NCBI GenBank assembly: GCA_904066235.2 | Contig: CAJFCV020000004.1 | Span: 11,718,001 to 11,782,000 of the forward strand | DNA: 64,000 nt | Reading direction: 5' to 3' | Origin: Bursaphelenchus xylophilus | Lineage: Eukaryota > Nematoda > Chromadorea > Rhabditida > Aphelenchoididae | In this document: one piece after another, positions 33,182 to 44,277 of the stretch | Layout of the letters: each line of letters begins with the position of its first letter | Numbering within the stretch: position 1 is the first letter of the stretch | Notes under the pieces: generated by a model | Told to the model about the DNA's origin: nothing | Databases searched by the model: none | What the model saw: the letters and a program-made list of their open reading frames with translations, nothing else | Translations under genes and position numbers: made by a program

Positions 33182-34040
33182 TCTTAACCCTTTTTTGTTC
33201 AAACTTTCGAAATCTTGGGTTTGAATTGAAGTCGGAAAACTCATTTTTTTAAATTTTTCAATTTGAAATGACACTTTTTTGTTCGGTAGATTTGATTTTT
33301 ATACCACTGACTTCAATTCGAGCGCAGGGATTGTTGCAATTTAGGTCGGGAGCAGATATATTGTTGTACATATTTTTTTGGACTTACTAACATATATATT
33401 ATTTAACAAAAAAAAGTAAAACGTAAACTCGGTTCTTTAAAATAGACATATACATAATTGATTATTTTTCAGGGTACGTATCATTTAAATTAAATCTGCG
33501 TGCTGCACTTAAGGTACTTCCTTTGTAAAACGACAAATCAGCAAGATGAACTGCCCAGATTTTAGCACCGTGACACCAACAAATGACAAAAAATGGACAC
33601 GACATTTGATGCCACAAGGAACCTACCTTCGCTGCATTTTGCTCGACTTTTGCCAACCGGCTGTGCTTGTACATGATGTATGGCGCAAAGTTTGGAACGG
33701 TGAATCAACTAAAATCAGCAGCGACTTCTCGTGGCAATGGAGAAGGACTAGACTAGAAACAATCTAAAAATATTAGCCATATTGATATTATAGCCAGAAG
33801 AAAACGAAAGATTCAAAGTACGCCTTTGCAAAAACAACCGAGGGTCTCACAAGGGCTCGGCAAAAACTCGTCCCCTGGTTTCTTTTTGAAATTTGCATTT
33901 CTGAGTTCGGAAAGGTAAAAGAAGTTGAGCCAAAAAAAAATTAGCTGCTATTAAAGCTTCGGAGCCGAGTTATGGCGGCTTCAATATTTTGGTTAAATTT
34001 CCCCTCTCTTCATGAGCGTTCCGAAAGAGGGAGAGAAGTG

Positions 34041-34102
34041 TGTTCAAGTGGCGGAGTGGTTGAAGCGCGGATTGACAGTTGGAAGGGGGCTGGTTCGGTA
34101 CC
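34041..34102 (+). ncRNA. tRNA-like sequence, left arm
   Basis: A-box TGGCGGAGTGG at 34049-34059 and B-box GGTTCGGTACC at 34092-34102, spaced as in a tRNA gene. The D-arm region GCGGAGTGGTTGAAGCGC resembles Ser/Leu tRNAs. Anticodon and acceptor stems do not pair well. Confidence 0.5.
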
Positions 34103-34445
34103 CTTCGACGTTGTATTTTTTCATTTTTGCCAAAAAACTAAAATTTAGAGGTCTTGAGCTCTGTTACGTTCATTTAATTGTTTTTTTCTTTTTTTTTTGG
34201 TTTTTACCTGATAATAACTGAAACTAACTAATGGATCTGAAAAATATTAACAAGGCTAAAAAAACTTATAAAAACTTACTAATGGATGTGTTTTTTGGCA
34301 AAAAAATGTTCAAAACAATAAAATTTCTCGCAATAAGAGCATCGAATGAAAGAATACTGGCCACAATTGTCAAACTCACATTTTTTTACGGTATTTTTCG
34401 GGAAACAAAATTCTACCGGCGTGTCATATCGGTCAGGGTGGGCAT

Positions 34446-34652
34446 CTAAAAAACCGGCTCCTGTCCAGTCGGCTCGTAAACAGTGTCCTCCTCTTCGTCC
34501 ATAGAAACCATATCGGAGTCCCTCATTTCCAACAAAAGGGTCATCAGAATTTGCGCTGCCTTTTTTTCATCCCTAGTCGCAATGGACAGGTCATTAGCCG
34601 CAGGGCATTTTTGGTTCAGCAAACCAATCACAATACTCAAATCGATACTCAT
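34446..34652 (-). CDS. Hypothetical 68-residue acidic protein inside a fold-back element
   Basis: ATG at 34652-34650; an in-frame stop lies eight codons upstream, so this is the whole frame if unspliced. The N-terminal half could be helical (VIGLLNQK, KKAAQILMTLLLEM). The C-terminal third is strongly acidic (MDEEEDTVYEPTGQEP). The composition looks like protein, unlike other ORFs in the repeats. It sits in the unique centre of the fold-back element, so it may be captured host sequence. No family recognised, no promoter or poly(A) evidence. Confidence 0.35.
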   Translation of the reverse strand: MSIDLSIVIGLLNQKCPAANDLSIATRDEKKAAQILMTLLLEMRDSDMVSMDEEEDTVYEPTGQEPVF

Positions 34653-34870
34653 TCTTGTTCGAAACGAATGCCTTCAAAACACTTTACCTCCGGTCTAGGT
34701 CACTAATTAACAAAATTATTTTTGTTTCCCTGCTCACGTCTTTTGATTTTTGTTTAAAAAATTGTCTTCAATGCTTTCCCAGTATTCCAAAAAACATTTA
34801 TTTTACAAAAAAAAATTTTTTCATGTCGTATACCGCATTCCGCAAAAAAATCAAAAAAAGCGGGGCACGA

Positions 34871-34932
34871 GGCACCGAACCACCCCCATCCCAACTGTCA
34901 ATCCGCGCTTCAACCACTCCGCCACTTGAACA
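34871..34932 (-). ncRNA. tRNA-like sequence, right arm
   Basis: Inverted counterpart of 34041-34102: B-box GGTTCGGTGCC (34881-34871) and A-box TGGCGGAGTGG (34924-34914) on the minus strand. Its B-box is closer to consensus pairing than the left-arm copy. Confidence 0.5.
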
Positions 34933-35948
34933 CACTTCTCCCCTTCTTTCGGAACGCTCATGAAGAGAGGGGAAATTTGACCAAAATATTGAAGCCGCCA
35001 TAACTCGGCTCCGAAGCTTTAATAGCAGCTAATTTTTTTTTTGGCTCAACTTCTTTTACCTTTCCGAACTCAGAAATGCAAATTTCAAAAAGAAACCAGG
35101 GGACGAGGTTTTGCCGAGCCCTTGTCAGGCGGAAAACTCGGCAAAAAACTATTTTCCCAAAGTTTAAGGGGTGCTACGACTCTTCGGGTCAGGGAGATGG
35201 AGCCACCACACATTTTGATATGTAATCTCTGCTGCTGATATCGAAAATCATTTTCATTTTCTCTGATCTTTACTTTTTTTCCTTTAGTAGAACTGTTAAG
35301 CAGTAATTTTTAAAAATTCCATTTTCGGACACACCGGGAAACACCGAAAAAACAACCGAAAAACGGCCGAAAAAATGAACTCCAAGAATAAATCCAATAA
35401 CTGTAGATGACACTTACTATGTATAACATATTTGGTTTCAAACAAAATGGGGTTGTCAGGCGATTCAGGGAAAAAAAGGATTTTAAGATTTGGCCAAAAA
35501 CTAAAGAAGTTATAGCCAATTCAAATCGGGCCACAAAGATGCCCACCCTGCATTAAATTTATCGGTTTTCGATGGCGAAATCAAATCCATTCTTTACATC
35601 GTAACATTACATTTAAAAATTTCGTTGACCCGAAACTTCCCTTGTGAATTTGAAAGGATAAACCGAGTTCATAAAAAAAAGCCCCTTTTACTCTTTGGTA
35701 TGTCGTTGCTCTGACTTGCTCACGAATGCATTCGGGACTGGATAGCTCATGAAATTTCACACCTTGACTCGAAAGCTTGCAAGCACAAACAATGCAGTTC
35801 AAGTCAAATTATAAAAAACACATTCATAGAGGGGATGCCAAAGATTATAAGGACTAAAAATTGAGACAAAGAAATGTAAAATACGTTGATCCTAGAGCCA
35901 GATAATCCCAGAGTCTTCAAATTTTTTAGGGTTCGAAAAAAACCGTCC

Positions 35949-36440
35949 AACTTTTCGGGTAGCCGACAGTTCGGGTCAACAGAAAACAATCTATCGATAC
36001 GGGGCGTAGGGTATGTGGAAAGCCAAAAAATGGTAGTAGAAAGTGCCTATAAGGCCTGGAAAAACCTTTGGATTCTCGGCGGACGCACGGCGAAGGCTCG
36101 GCGGAGACTTGGCGGAGACTGTCAATATGTATACTTTCTCTAATTTCTTGCTATTACAAACGTTAGTTTTCTTTACCTTGAGTTGTGGCGACATATAAAA
36201 GACCAAAATTTGGGACAAAACCAAAGATCCGTGACTTTTATCTATAGACATTGTCGATGCAAGTATGCATGCGAAATACCTCAAAATAGGTGAGAAAATA
36301 CCCTAGGACCTGAACAAATCTAATTATTTCTATTAATTTAGTCTTCACCAAGCCTTCTCCATGCATAAAATGATAAATTGAAGCACCCAAAAGTATCGTC
36401 GACCTGAACTGTAGTCGACCCGAAAACTCATAGCACCGTG
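35949..36440 (+). repeat. Family-6 element, copy 3
   Basis: Starts AACTTTTCGGGTAGCCGAC with AGTTCGGGTCAAC, keeps the core (AAGGCTCGGCGGAGACTTGG) and ends GACCCGAAAACTCATAGCACCG, which mirrors the left end. Both ends present, about 490 bp. Confidence 0.78.
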
Positions 36441-37952
36441 ATAAGGGTTAAAAGTTGGGGCAAAAAATGTGAAATACGTTGATAAGAGAGCTGATCATCC
36501 CAAGGCTCTCAAATTTTGGGCTTCGAAAAAAATCTGTCGAAAATTTTAGGCATCATTAAACATGATGATTTCAAGCAAAAAATGGAAGATTTCAATTTGC
36601 AGCAAATAAAATTTTTTCGACCAGGCAATACAAAAGCTGCAACAGACTACATGCTAGTCCAATCTTTCATCTAATCGTCGTTATTCACTTCCTTTTACAA
36701 AAAATTTCAATTTTCTGTCCAAAAACCAAAATTCGAGAGCTCAAAAAAGAAACCAAAAAATCCTACCGTAATCTGCGGTGTTCGGGCCGCAAAAAATGGT
36801 GACAAAACAATTCGCAGTAGCGGTTTTCTGTGTGGTCAACAAAAATCCCCCACAACGGCAATTTCGCCCTCCGGCAATCCGTGTTTGGCATCCCGCCGAG
36901 CGCACGCTAATTAAAATTTTCTTTTTCCGTCCGCCGATTAAACGCAAAATTATTCGTCCCAAGAGTGCGGAGGGTGAGATTTGGAAGACGGAAGGGCTAA
37001 TAATTCGCTTTCGGGTCCCGTGTGGATTGCAAATATATTGCGTTAGTGATCAGCGAGAGAAATGAGGAAAAGCTAATAAATCAGAAGCGGAAGGCCGGAA
37101 AATCATATTCGTTTAGATGATTTCAGCTATATGAGAGATGAATTAGGCTAGAAAAGAGGCTATTCGGAATAAAAATACGGTAAAACCATCAAATTTTTGA
37201 TTTTAATCCAAAAATTTCGAAGAAAATCGGATTTCTGGTCAAAAATTTATATTATACTCCGCAATGCTCGATTTAATTTTTCTTTCAAGACATAATATGA
37301 CATTTAAAAGCCATCATATGCCAAACAGAATCAAAACAAAGCAGTTAGAACCAATTTCTGACCTTATTTTATATTGCACTTGATGCCAAATCCAAAAAAG
37401 AATCGTAAAACCTTTTTTCGACCCTTGCCAAAGGCTCATTTCCCCAAATAAAGGACTCATATTCAATATCAGAGCTAAAAACATTAAAAAATCGTGTAAA
37501 ATCAAAAAATATTTTACATTTTTAACCCCTTCTTCAAGGCCCACCACTTAGTCAACAAAATGATTTATAGTGTTTTCAATTTTTTTTTATTTCGAGTCAT
37601 ATATCATATTATTGAAACTGGCCCAAGAAAACAACCAGAAAGTGAGTCGGGCCAAAGATAGCCACAAATCTAGCAAAAATATTGGAAATATTACACTAAT
37701 CCTCATGGTTAACATATTCTAACATCGAATTTTGACTCTGTCCTAAGAAAATTGTAAGTTAAAACAATTTGATAGTAATTGTTATTGGAAATAATACGTT
37801 TACTAATAAAAATTTCGAAAATTTGTTGCAAATACGACAAGCTATGACAAGAAGTAGTGAGAAAACAGCTATTGTAGTCAGAAAATGTAAATTACAAGTG
37901 AATTGAGTGGGGGAAAAGTTCATCGAATCAGCAAGATATCCGGATTAGAAAT

Positions 37953-38490
37953 CTAGTCGATCAATTTCGGCGCATCTCCCCATTGCTGCGAGATCCACCA
38001 GATGGTCTTGACGGGGATCTGAGGGCCGATCAGGGGATTCAGTTGGTGCATGTAGACGATGATCCAAAACAGGTGACAACATACCGCTGTTAGGACGATC
38101 ATGGTCTGGATGATACCTGGAAAGGATTGGCTTAGCGAGGCGGCTGTTTAGAACGATAATTATATTGATTTAGGTATCTGATATGTTAACCTTGGAGAAA
38201 CTAATGAATTGGCGTCGCATACTGACGATTGTACGTATTTTACCCTCTAAAAAGTAACACAATGCTTGAGTTTAAATAACAAGCCAGAAAAAAGCCGCTA
38301 ATCCCGACAAAATCGCCTTTTTCTCCATCCACCTCTCATGAATAACATGATTTACCTAAAAATCGAAAAGCAAAAGCTATGAAAAATATTACTCACCTTT
38401 ATTAGGTCCACTAGGCACCAAGAATGGTCCTCCAGCTCCAACCAGCAGCCAGAACGCCGTTACTGCAATAATTGGAATCCAAACGGACAT
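37953..38490 (-). CDS. vha-17: V-type proton ATPase subunit e (Vo sector)
   Basis: Two exons, 38490-38397 and 38116-37953 (TAG), give 85 residues, the usual size for this subunit. It is a small membrane component of the Vo proton channel. Two hydrophobic segments are clear: VWIPIIAVTAFWLLVGAG and IQTMIVLTAVCCHLFWIIVY. Between and after them are the family landmarks PSGPNKGII (compare PKGPNRGVI in animals), QLNPLIGPQ and TIWWISQQW. An acceptor (TTTCAG) one base before the ATG suggests a trans-spliced leader. It is divergent from the RNASEK gene, which encodes another Vo-associated subunit, across about 1 kb. The symbol is by similarity to the C. elegans subunit e and is not proven orthology. 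Confidence 0.92.
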
Positions 38491-39522
38491 CCTGAAATTA
38501 GGTGTAATAAAGAAACCCACAAGTGAAAAAAATTGAAGTTTAAATTCGCGAAAAAGAGGCACAATACATAGACCTTTTTATAACAAAAATCAAAATTATA
38601 CCTAGATAAGAGAATATTTTACAACAAAATTTTTATCTACTACAACATCAATTACGAATACAAAAATCATATTGGATATCCAAAAACCTTCTACCATTGT
38701 AAACAGTATAGTAAAAGTGAAGATTATCACAGGTGGGTCTCGAACGATGCAAAAAACCAGAAAGTGTTGATCTCTCGCGGCGACGAAAGACCAACCATAA
38801 AATCAATAGCTGAAAAGTGAAACCACGAAGAGCGAACAGCGTCTGGGTGGGTTCTGTATTTTTTTTTGTAGACCGTTATCGCTGAGAGATGCAAATTTAT
38901 CGACTTGGAAAGATAATCGACCAATTCTAGAATAATTTCTGGCAAAAAATTGATAAATGCGCGCCAGCGACGTTATCGGTTTTCCGGCATTTCCGGCAGA
39001 CTGCGCCCGAGTTTAGATGCGAAATGTGATAAAGGTTTAATTTTGCATGTTTTATAAAATTATCTTACAAACTTGTTGACAACGTGTCAGATTGTAATAT
39101 CAATACCACAGTCCGCCCAATTATGGCAATTTATAATACGTTTTCTGATAAAAGGTATATTACACTGCATTTCTACCGAAATTTGGTTATTTTTTTGTAA
39201 ATGGTGAAATCTATTCTGAAATTATTACGACGAAACAGTTGTCAATTCATTTTCTGCCTTATAATGGCATATCTGTAAACTATAAAACACTAGTTTTTTA
39301 GTTTTTTCATAAAAACACCTTCAATTCTTTAAAATTAGTGGGCGCAGCTCGCGCGAAAGGCAATTTTTTCTCTCCAAATTTTCTTCGATCAAAAATCGGT
39401 TTTGACATTTCGTCCGAACGGTCTTTCTCTGCGTTTCTTGCTCTCTTTTCGTGCAATCGGCCGGTAACCTATACCTCAATAATTGTTCCGTTCAGGTGCT
39501 TATCACCAACCGCACAAGAACG
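38491..39522. promoter_or_regulatory. Shared intergenic region between V-ATPase e and RNASEK
   Basis: About 1 kb separates two divergently transcribed genes, so it should contain both promoters. I see no recognised repeat family in it and no coding exon. A trans-splice-type acceptor TTCCGTTCAG ends at 39495, upstream of the RNASEK start. No specific factor site is claimed. Confidence 0.55.
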
Positions 39523-40189
39523 ATGGCGAAATTGTGTCCAATTTGTGGCCCAAAGCTCTCAGCCTTCTGGTAAGTTATTGGATCATTTTTTCGATTTGTT
39601 TCCTATCGTATTTTACTGTAAATTTACCAAGAATATTACAGCATGATCATGTCAGTATGGGGAGTAATTTTCCTCGGACTTCTTGGCCTTTTCTTCCATT
39701 TGAATGCAGTGACACTCTTCCCCGACCTTACTGTTGAGCAGTTGAACCTAAGGTATGTCTATTTTTGTATTTTTTTACTTTTAGGTAGGATCTGGCTTTT
39801 AGAAGGAGGCATATTGCTTCTAGATTTCTGACAGATGTGTTAGACCTTTCTGCTTGCCGTCAATTTTCGATTTATGTTATCCATGGCTTAAATTGCTATT
39901 CTGTTCGAAATTTACAAATATTTTGATGTTTTCAACGGAAAATCGGAGAACCCTTGATTTTTTTACCTGCAGTAGGGTCCAATGCAACTTTTAGTAGTAT
40001 ATTTGAACCGTTGACATACCTCTAAACCGATCTCCACATCAATTTATCTCATCCTTCTCTATTTTCAGAGACGTCGAAGACAAATACTCCGAAAAGGCGG
40101 TGCAGTGCTGGATTGCCGCCGGGATGTATCTAGTGACGTTGATTGTGGTGTTCTGGCAGAACCGTTTCAACTCGGTGTCCATTTTCTGA
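39523..40189 (+). CDS. RNASEK: Ribonuclease kappa homologue / V-ATPase f subunit (RNASEK)
   Basis: Exons 39523-39569, 39642-39752 and 40069-40189 (TGA) give 92 residues. The start CPICGPKLSAFCMIMSVWGV closely follows the animal pattern CCGPKLAACGIVLSAWGV. The first hydrophobic helix (SVWGVIFLGLLGLFFHLN), the FPDLTVEQL loop and the second helix (WIAAGMYLVTLIVVFW) complete the two-helix fold. RNASEK is a small membrane protein first reported as a ribonuclease. It is also associated with the V-ATPase, where structural work placed it as subunit f of the Vo sector and where it is needed for endocytic acidification. It lies head to head with V-ATPase subunit e, which fits the V-ATPase role better than RNA cleavage. 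Confidence 0.9.
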
Positions 40190-40464
40190 GCCTGTATATT
40201 AATGGTGTCCGTTTGCTCTCTTCACTTTGTTCGGCCGCATAATTAGTCACTGAAATTTCTAATAACAGGTATTCGGCTGTAGCTTATTTGATGTAAAATG
40301 GAATAAGATATATTAGAATCTTGTCGACACTTCACTTTTCATCACTTTTATTCTCATAACACAACAATCAATTCGAATAAACAAATTTTAACTTAATTTT
40401 TGGGGGATTTCAGGCAAAACTCGTTGGAAAAGGCCAATTCTGAGTTCGTGATAGAGGAATATGT

Positions 40465-41831
40465 CTAGTTTTCGACTTCTTCCACGGTGAGGAGGGATTC
40501 CATGTTCTCATTGGCCTTTTTAATGTTTTTCAGAAGGGATCCGATGCGTTTTTGGAGGGTTTCCCATTGGGGTCGGTCAAAGGTGCGATGTTGATAAGCG
40601 GTGACCACAAATTCATTGCCCTTCTCGTTGATTTTGCCCTAAAACCATAAATTATAACATTTTAGATATAAATTCACCAGTCTTTTCAATTTAAACTCAC
40701 ATTAACAGCCTTGATTTGAATAGCATTTATCAAAAACTCTTCCAAATCTTCTTCATCCGGGATTTCCAGCTCCTTTCTCAACTGATCCAAGTGTAAAACC
40801 AGGCTTTTCTCGGCTAATGAGATCAAAGTCAGCATTTTAATCTTCTTCTCTAGGGCCTTCTCATCCGTTTTCAATTGGGTTTTCACAAAGTCTGGGTTCG
40901 CGCTGACAAATTTTTTGTACTCGACAAGCGTTCCAGTTGAGAATAATTGGAGAATCTCATAAATTTTGGGATCCGATTTCTTGAGACTTTGAACGGCGCT
41001 CAGGCGGAGTAAATGGTCCAGAGCAAAGGATTTGGGGTCAACAACGGCTGTTCTCACACATTCATGGGCATCTTCTTTGGCTCGGTCCGCATCAACTTCA
41101 GTGTAAGTTCGGAGGAGGGTGCACATCACCTAAAATTGGAACAAACAAGTAATTTTCTCTTCAAACCCTCACCTCAGCAGCAGCATCATGTCGGCCATCA
41201 TTCAACAAAGCCCTATGGAGAACTCTGTACAAATCTCTTTTCGTTTCGACGTCCAAATCCCAAATTTTCACGTACTTCTCCACGGTTTCCAACGACGTAT
41301 CCGCGAATCGGGTGATCCTGGCGTTTCCAGCGATTTCCAATAGGCATTTGAAGATCGTTACTTGGAGTTTAGGTCGGTCCGTGTACATGTGGAAAAAGTT
41401 CGAGAGGATTCGGACAGCAACGCCGGCCTGCAAGTACAATATTATCCATTGTCCTCTTTCACATCCTGTTCTCTCTAAAAACACAAACAAAAGAATCGAA
41501 AGTAACATACATGAGAGTTCCATCCTCTTCCAACAAACTCCTTTCCCTTGAAGGTGCGGATCAGATCTTCAACAAACAATTCGGTCTGAGCTGGAGCAAA
41601 CGTCACGCTCAAGCTGAAGATGGCGTTCAAGATCAATTCCAGCTCCTTGTCGTTGACAGTCGGGGCGACTTTGGCGACGGCCGCCAACAACTCCTTGACG
41701 TTATCGAAGAGTTTCGGTGGGCCAGTTGGGTCGATCTTGACGCCTTTTTCCTTGAAGTAGAGACGGAGTTCCACCGAGCTTTCGGTTTCATTCTTCACGG
41801 CAAATGAGCCACCGAGCTTCTGGATGCTCAT
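40465..41831 (-). CDS. cif-1: Eukaryotic translation initiation factor 3 subunit M (PCI domain)
   Basis: Exons 41831-41511, 41427-41173, 41129-40701 and 40638-40465 (TAG) give 392 residues, the size of eIF3m. The subunit belongs to the eIF3 scaffold on the 40S ribosome; in C. elegans the homologue CIF-1 is shared with the COP9 signalosome. The middle is helical repeat sequence (VAVRILSNFFHMYTDRPKLQ; YRVLHRALLNDGRHDAAAEV). The C-terminal PCI domain includes AVQSLKKSDPKIYEILQLF, then KMLTLISLAE and LEEFLINAIQIKAVNGKIN, the conserved winged-helix pattern. The ATG directly follows a TTTAG acceptor and lies about 110 bp after the stop of the upstream same-strand gene, the spacing expected for a downstream, SL2-type operon gene. 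Confidence 0.93.
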
Positions 41832-41941
41832 CTAAAGCAATCGGTGAGGAAAATAAGATCAAAAAAAAAATGGTTTTACAAAGCAAATCTCGAAAAATTG
41901 GTCATGGATAACAAACTGGTGGGAAAACTCGCTGACTTTTT

Positions 41942-42196
41942 TCAGTTCGGCCGCTTTATCGTAAAGGTCGAAACTCTCTCGACTCCTCCTCGCTTCAGAT
42001 TGTCCAGGCGTCGTTCGGCCAGGCGCAGATTATGCTCAACCAGGATGAAATTGGATTTCTCAATATTCTTGGCGTTCTCTTTGAAAATCTGACGAGCCGT
42101 TTGCAAAGACGCCTCTGGATCAGCGGTTTGTTGGAGCTGGCGTAAGATACGTTTGTATACAACTAGTACTCGGAGCTGGAGCTTCGAATGGGGCAT
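41942..42196 (-). CDS. SDHAF1-like LYR-family mitochondrial assembly factor
   Basis: A single exon of 84 residues. I start at the ATG at 42196, just after an acceptor-like ATTGTCAG, rather than at the upstream TTG. LYR proteins escort Fe-S clusters; SDHAF1 delivers them to SdhB of complex II. The N-terminal LQLRVLVVYKRILRQL has the LYR position as VYK, diverged from the tripeptide but with the right surrounding pattern. The second half (ILVEHNLRLAERRLDNLKRGG) matches the SDHAF1 helix IEYLYRRGRRQLQLLRSG. It sits between TyrRS and eIF3m on the same strand, 314 and 110 bp away, consistent with an operon. Other LYRM proteins are possible but less similar. Confidence 0.75.
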   Translation of the reverse strand: MPHSKLQLRVLVVYKRILRQLQQTADPEASLQTARQIFKENAKNIEKSNFILVEHNLRLAERRLDNLKRGGVERVSTFTIKRPN

Positions 42197-42510
42197 CAAA
42201 TCTGACAATTCTTCAACGATAAGCGGCCGAACTTCTCAAAATCAGCGCGAAAACGCCAAAAAAAGGTAAACCAATATGACAGAGCCCAAAAAAATAAACT
42301 GTAAATTGATAGAAAACCCAAGAAATCCCATTGGCTTTCTAATCAAGCAATAAAATTACAAAAACATCGAAAAAAATGAAGCACATTACACATGACAAAA
42401 GTGACCCAAAACGTCCTTGAAAACCAAAAATAAATAAGATAATCAAGTCGAAATCAACGACTAATCAACAAAAAAACAGTCTAAACCAATCTATTTTCAA
42501 TATTTTATTC
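42197..42510. other. Intercistronic region of the probable operon
   Basis: Between the TyrRS stop and the SDHAF1-like start. On the minus strand an AATAAA signal (GGAATAAAATA) lies about 15-25 bases after the TyrRS stop, and ATTGTCAG near 42200 is a trans-splice acceptor candidate. No other element seen. Confidence 0.6.
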
Positions 42511-44277
42511 CTAATCTTTCCAATCAACGACCATGTAATTTCTCTTTCCCCAATTCACAAGGGTGTACCGGTTTTTCAAAAGTAATTTCGGGACGTCGAT
42601 CTTTTCCTCCGGGTCCACAAATTTGACCCCATTCAGCTTGAAAGCGCCTTGTTTGATGAGATTTATGTTGTACTGGGATTTATCGCGGGTTGCTTGAGCC
42701 AGTTCTCCGACTGTCCGGACCTCTCGTTTCGACAAAATTTTCTTCGTGGAATTGAAAAGTTGTAGAATTGTATCGTTGTCCAGGTCCTCAAAATCCTTCA
42801 GAGATCCTAGAAAAGCAACTCTCAATAAATTCAAGTCGAAAATCGATAAAAAATATATTATACTTGACTTCTGATACCATTTTTCTCAAAATTCCTCTAT
42901 TCTTACCGTCATACACCACTTTCGAGCACTGAATCGCCTTCTGGAGGTCGTCTATTCCATGTACAAGCAAAACTACTTCTTCCGCTAATGCTTTTTGCAG
43001 TACCCTTTGGGATTTACTGCTATTATGATGTGAAATTACTTGTTGGACCTCATCAAATGGTCGTAACGAGAAGAATCTAAAGTACTGTTCCGCAATATCA
43101 TCATGCAGCTGATAGAAGTGTTGGTAAAGATGGAATGGTGAGGTCTTCATGGAGCTAAGCCAAACGGGATCTCCAGTGACTGTTGAGGATTTCCCGATCT
43201 TCTGATTGTTTTTATCCACCAACAAAGGGAGGCAAATTCCAGCGGCCTGTTTACCCAATACATTCTTTATGAAATGAGCGCCGGCATCCAGATGACCAAG
43301 TTGATCTGATCCGCCTAACTGAAAATGGGGAAATAGATGCAAATTTACCAAAGCGAAGTTGCATTCAAAATTCGGAAGCCATATATTATCACATAACCTA
43401 CCTGAAAGAAACAGTCGTATTTCCTCGACAACACTAGCCAATCGTAACTCTGTAGGATTTGATAAGAGAACTCGGTATAAGAAAGGCCACTTTCTTCCAT
43501 CCGACGTTTGATATGACCCATCCTCATCATATCACCCACTCGAAAACTCTTTCCAAGACGTAGGAATTCAATTGCAGACATCTAAAGATTGAAATAAAAA
43601 ATAAAAGAGGATCTTACATTGTCAAACCACTCATTGTTATTGAGAATTGTAAGCTGAGCGTTGCTTCCATATGTGTCTTTGGCATTTTCGCCAATCTCGG
43701 CAAGCTGTTTTACGAGATTTTTCGCGTTTTCTCGGACTACATCATATGAGAGGAAGTTTCTCTCTGAAATTGACAAATTAGGTATAAGTGGAACATAAAT
43801 TTATTTTAAAAACCTAGAAAATAGCTAAACAAATCTGCTAGAGGCTAATAGAGAGCATAAGGATAGTGCAATGCAACTAAATATCTACATTTGAAACTCA
43901 ATCTTTCGCTTTTTCATCACTTTACCTTCACTTTTTCCACTCGGATCCCCAATCAATGCCGTTGAACCGCCGATCAAAGCAATTGCCCGGCAGCCAAATA
44001 ACGACGACCGAATCAAATTGGAAATAATCAACAAGTTTCCAATGTGCAACGAGTCCGAAGTTGCATCAAATCCGGCGTACAAAGTTGACGGCAGAGCTTT
44101 GAGTGTGTTTACAACACCTGCAGATCTAAAATTAGAATTCACAGAAATCCTCAAAAACCTACCCGGTTCCAATATGTTCATCGGAAAGGAATTGGCAACG
44201 AGTCCACGTCGGTCCATCTCACGGACATATTGAAGTACACGGAGGTCGCGAAAACGATCCACGTAGGCTCGGACCAT
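42511..44277 (-). CDS. yars-2: Mitochondrial tyrosyl-tRNA synthetase
   Basis: Exons 44277-44162, 44125-43926, 43763-43618, 43581-43402, 43318-42907 and 42806-42511 give 449 residues with all phases agreeing. It is a class I synthetase that charges mitochondrial tRNA-Tyr. Seen directly: [18 protein letters not shown] with the HIGH-type motif HIGN at residues 66-69; [16 protein letters not shown]; the [14 protein letters not shown] segment; LGGSDQLGH (tyrosine/adenylate site); and the KMSKS-type loop KIGKS at residues 254-258. A C-terminal S4-like domain follows ([10 protein letters not shown]). This is the bacterial/mitochondrial form, not the cytosolic one. The start ATG at 44277 follows an acceptor TTCAG; the N-terminal [17 protein letters not shown] is Arg-rich, as in a mitochondrial presequence. 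It is first in the probable three-gene operon. Confidence 0.93.

Larger units (their letters stand above)
33849..35125. repeat. 1.28-kb fold-back element with tRNA-like sequence in each arm and an inner ORF
   Basis: The left arm (33849-34102) starts ACAAGGGCTCGGCAAAAACT and runs through GCGTTCCGAAAGAGGGAGAG to a tRNA-like module. The right arm (34871-35125) is its inverted copy, ending GCCGAGCCCTTGT. The roughly 770-bp centre is unrelated single-copy-looking DNA that includes a 68-codon minus-strand ORF. Arm similarity is high with scattered differences (for example GGAAGGGGGC against GGGATGGGGG). Confidence 0.9.
33182..37952. other. 4.8-kb intergenic region
   Basis: Holds the fold-back element 33849-35125 with its inner ORF, and a family-6 copy at 35949-36440. 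The flanking stretches 33182-33848, 35126-35948 and 36441-37952 are AT-rich and contain no exon I can support. Around 36760-37070 a GC-richer unique island has a short open frame on both strands but no splice context. Confidence 0.5.

Noticed and set aside
42197..42208. Starting the SDHAF1-like protein four codons upstream at 42208
   Set aside because: The codon there is TTG and the four extra codons overlap the ATTGTCAG splice acceptor; the ATG at 42196 follows that acceptor.
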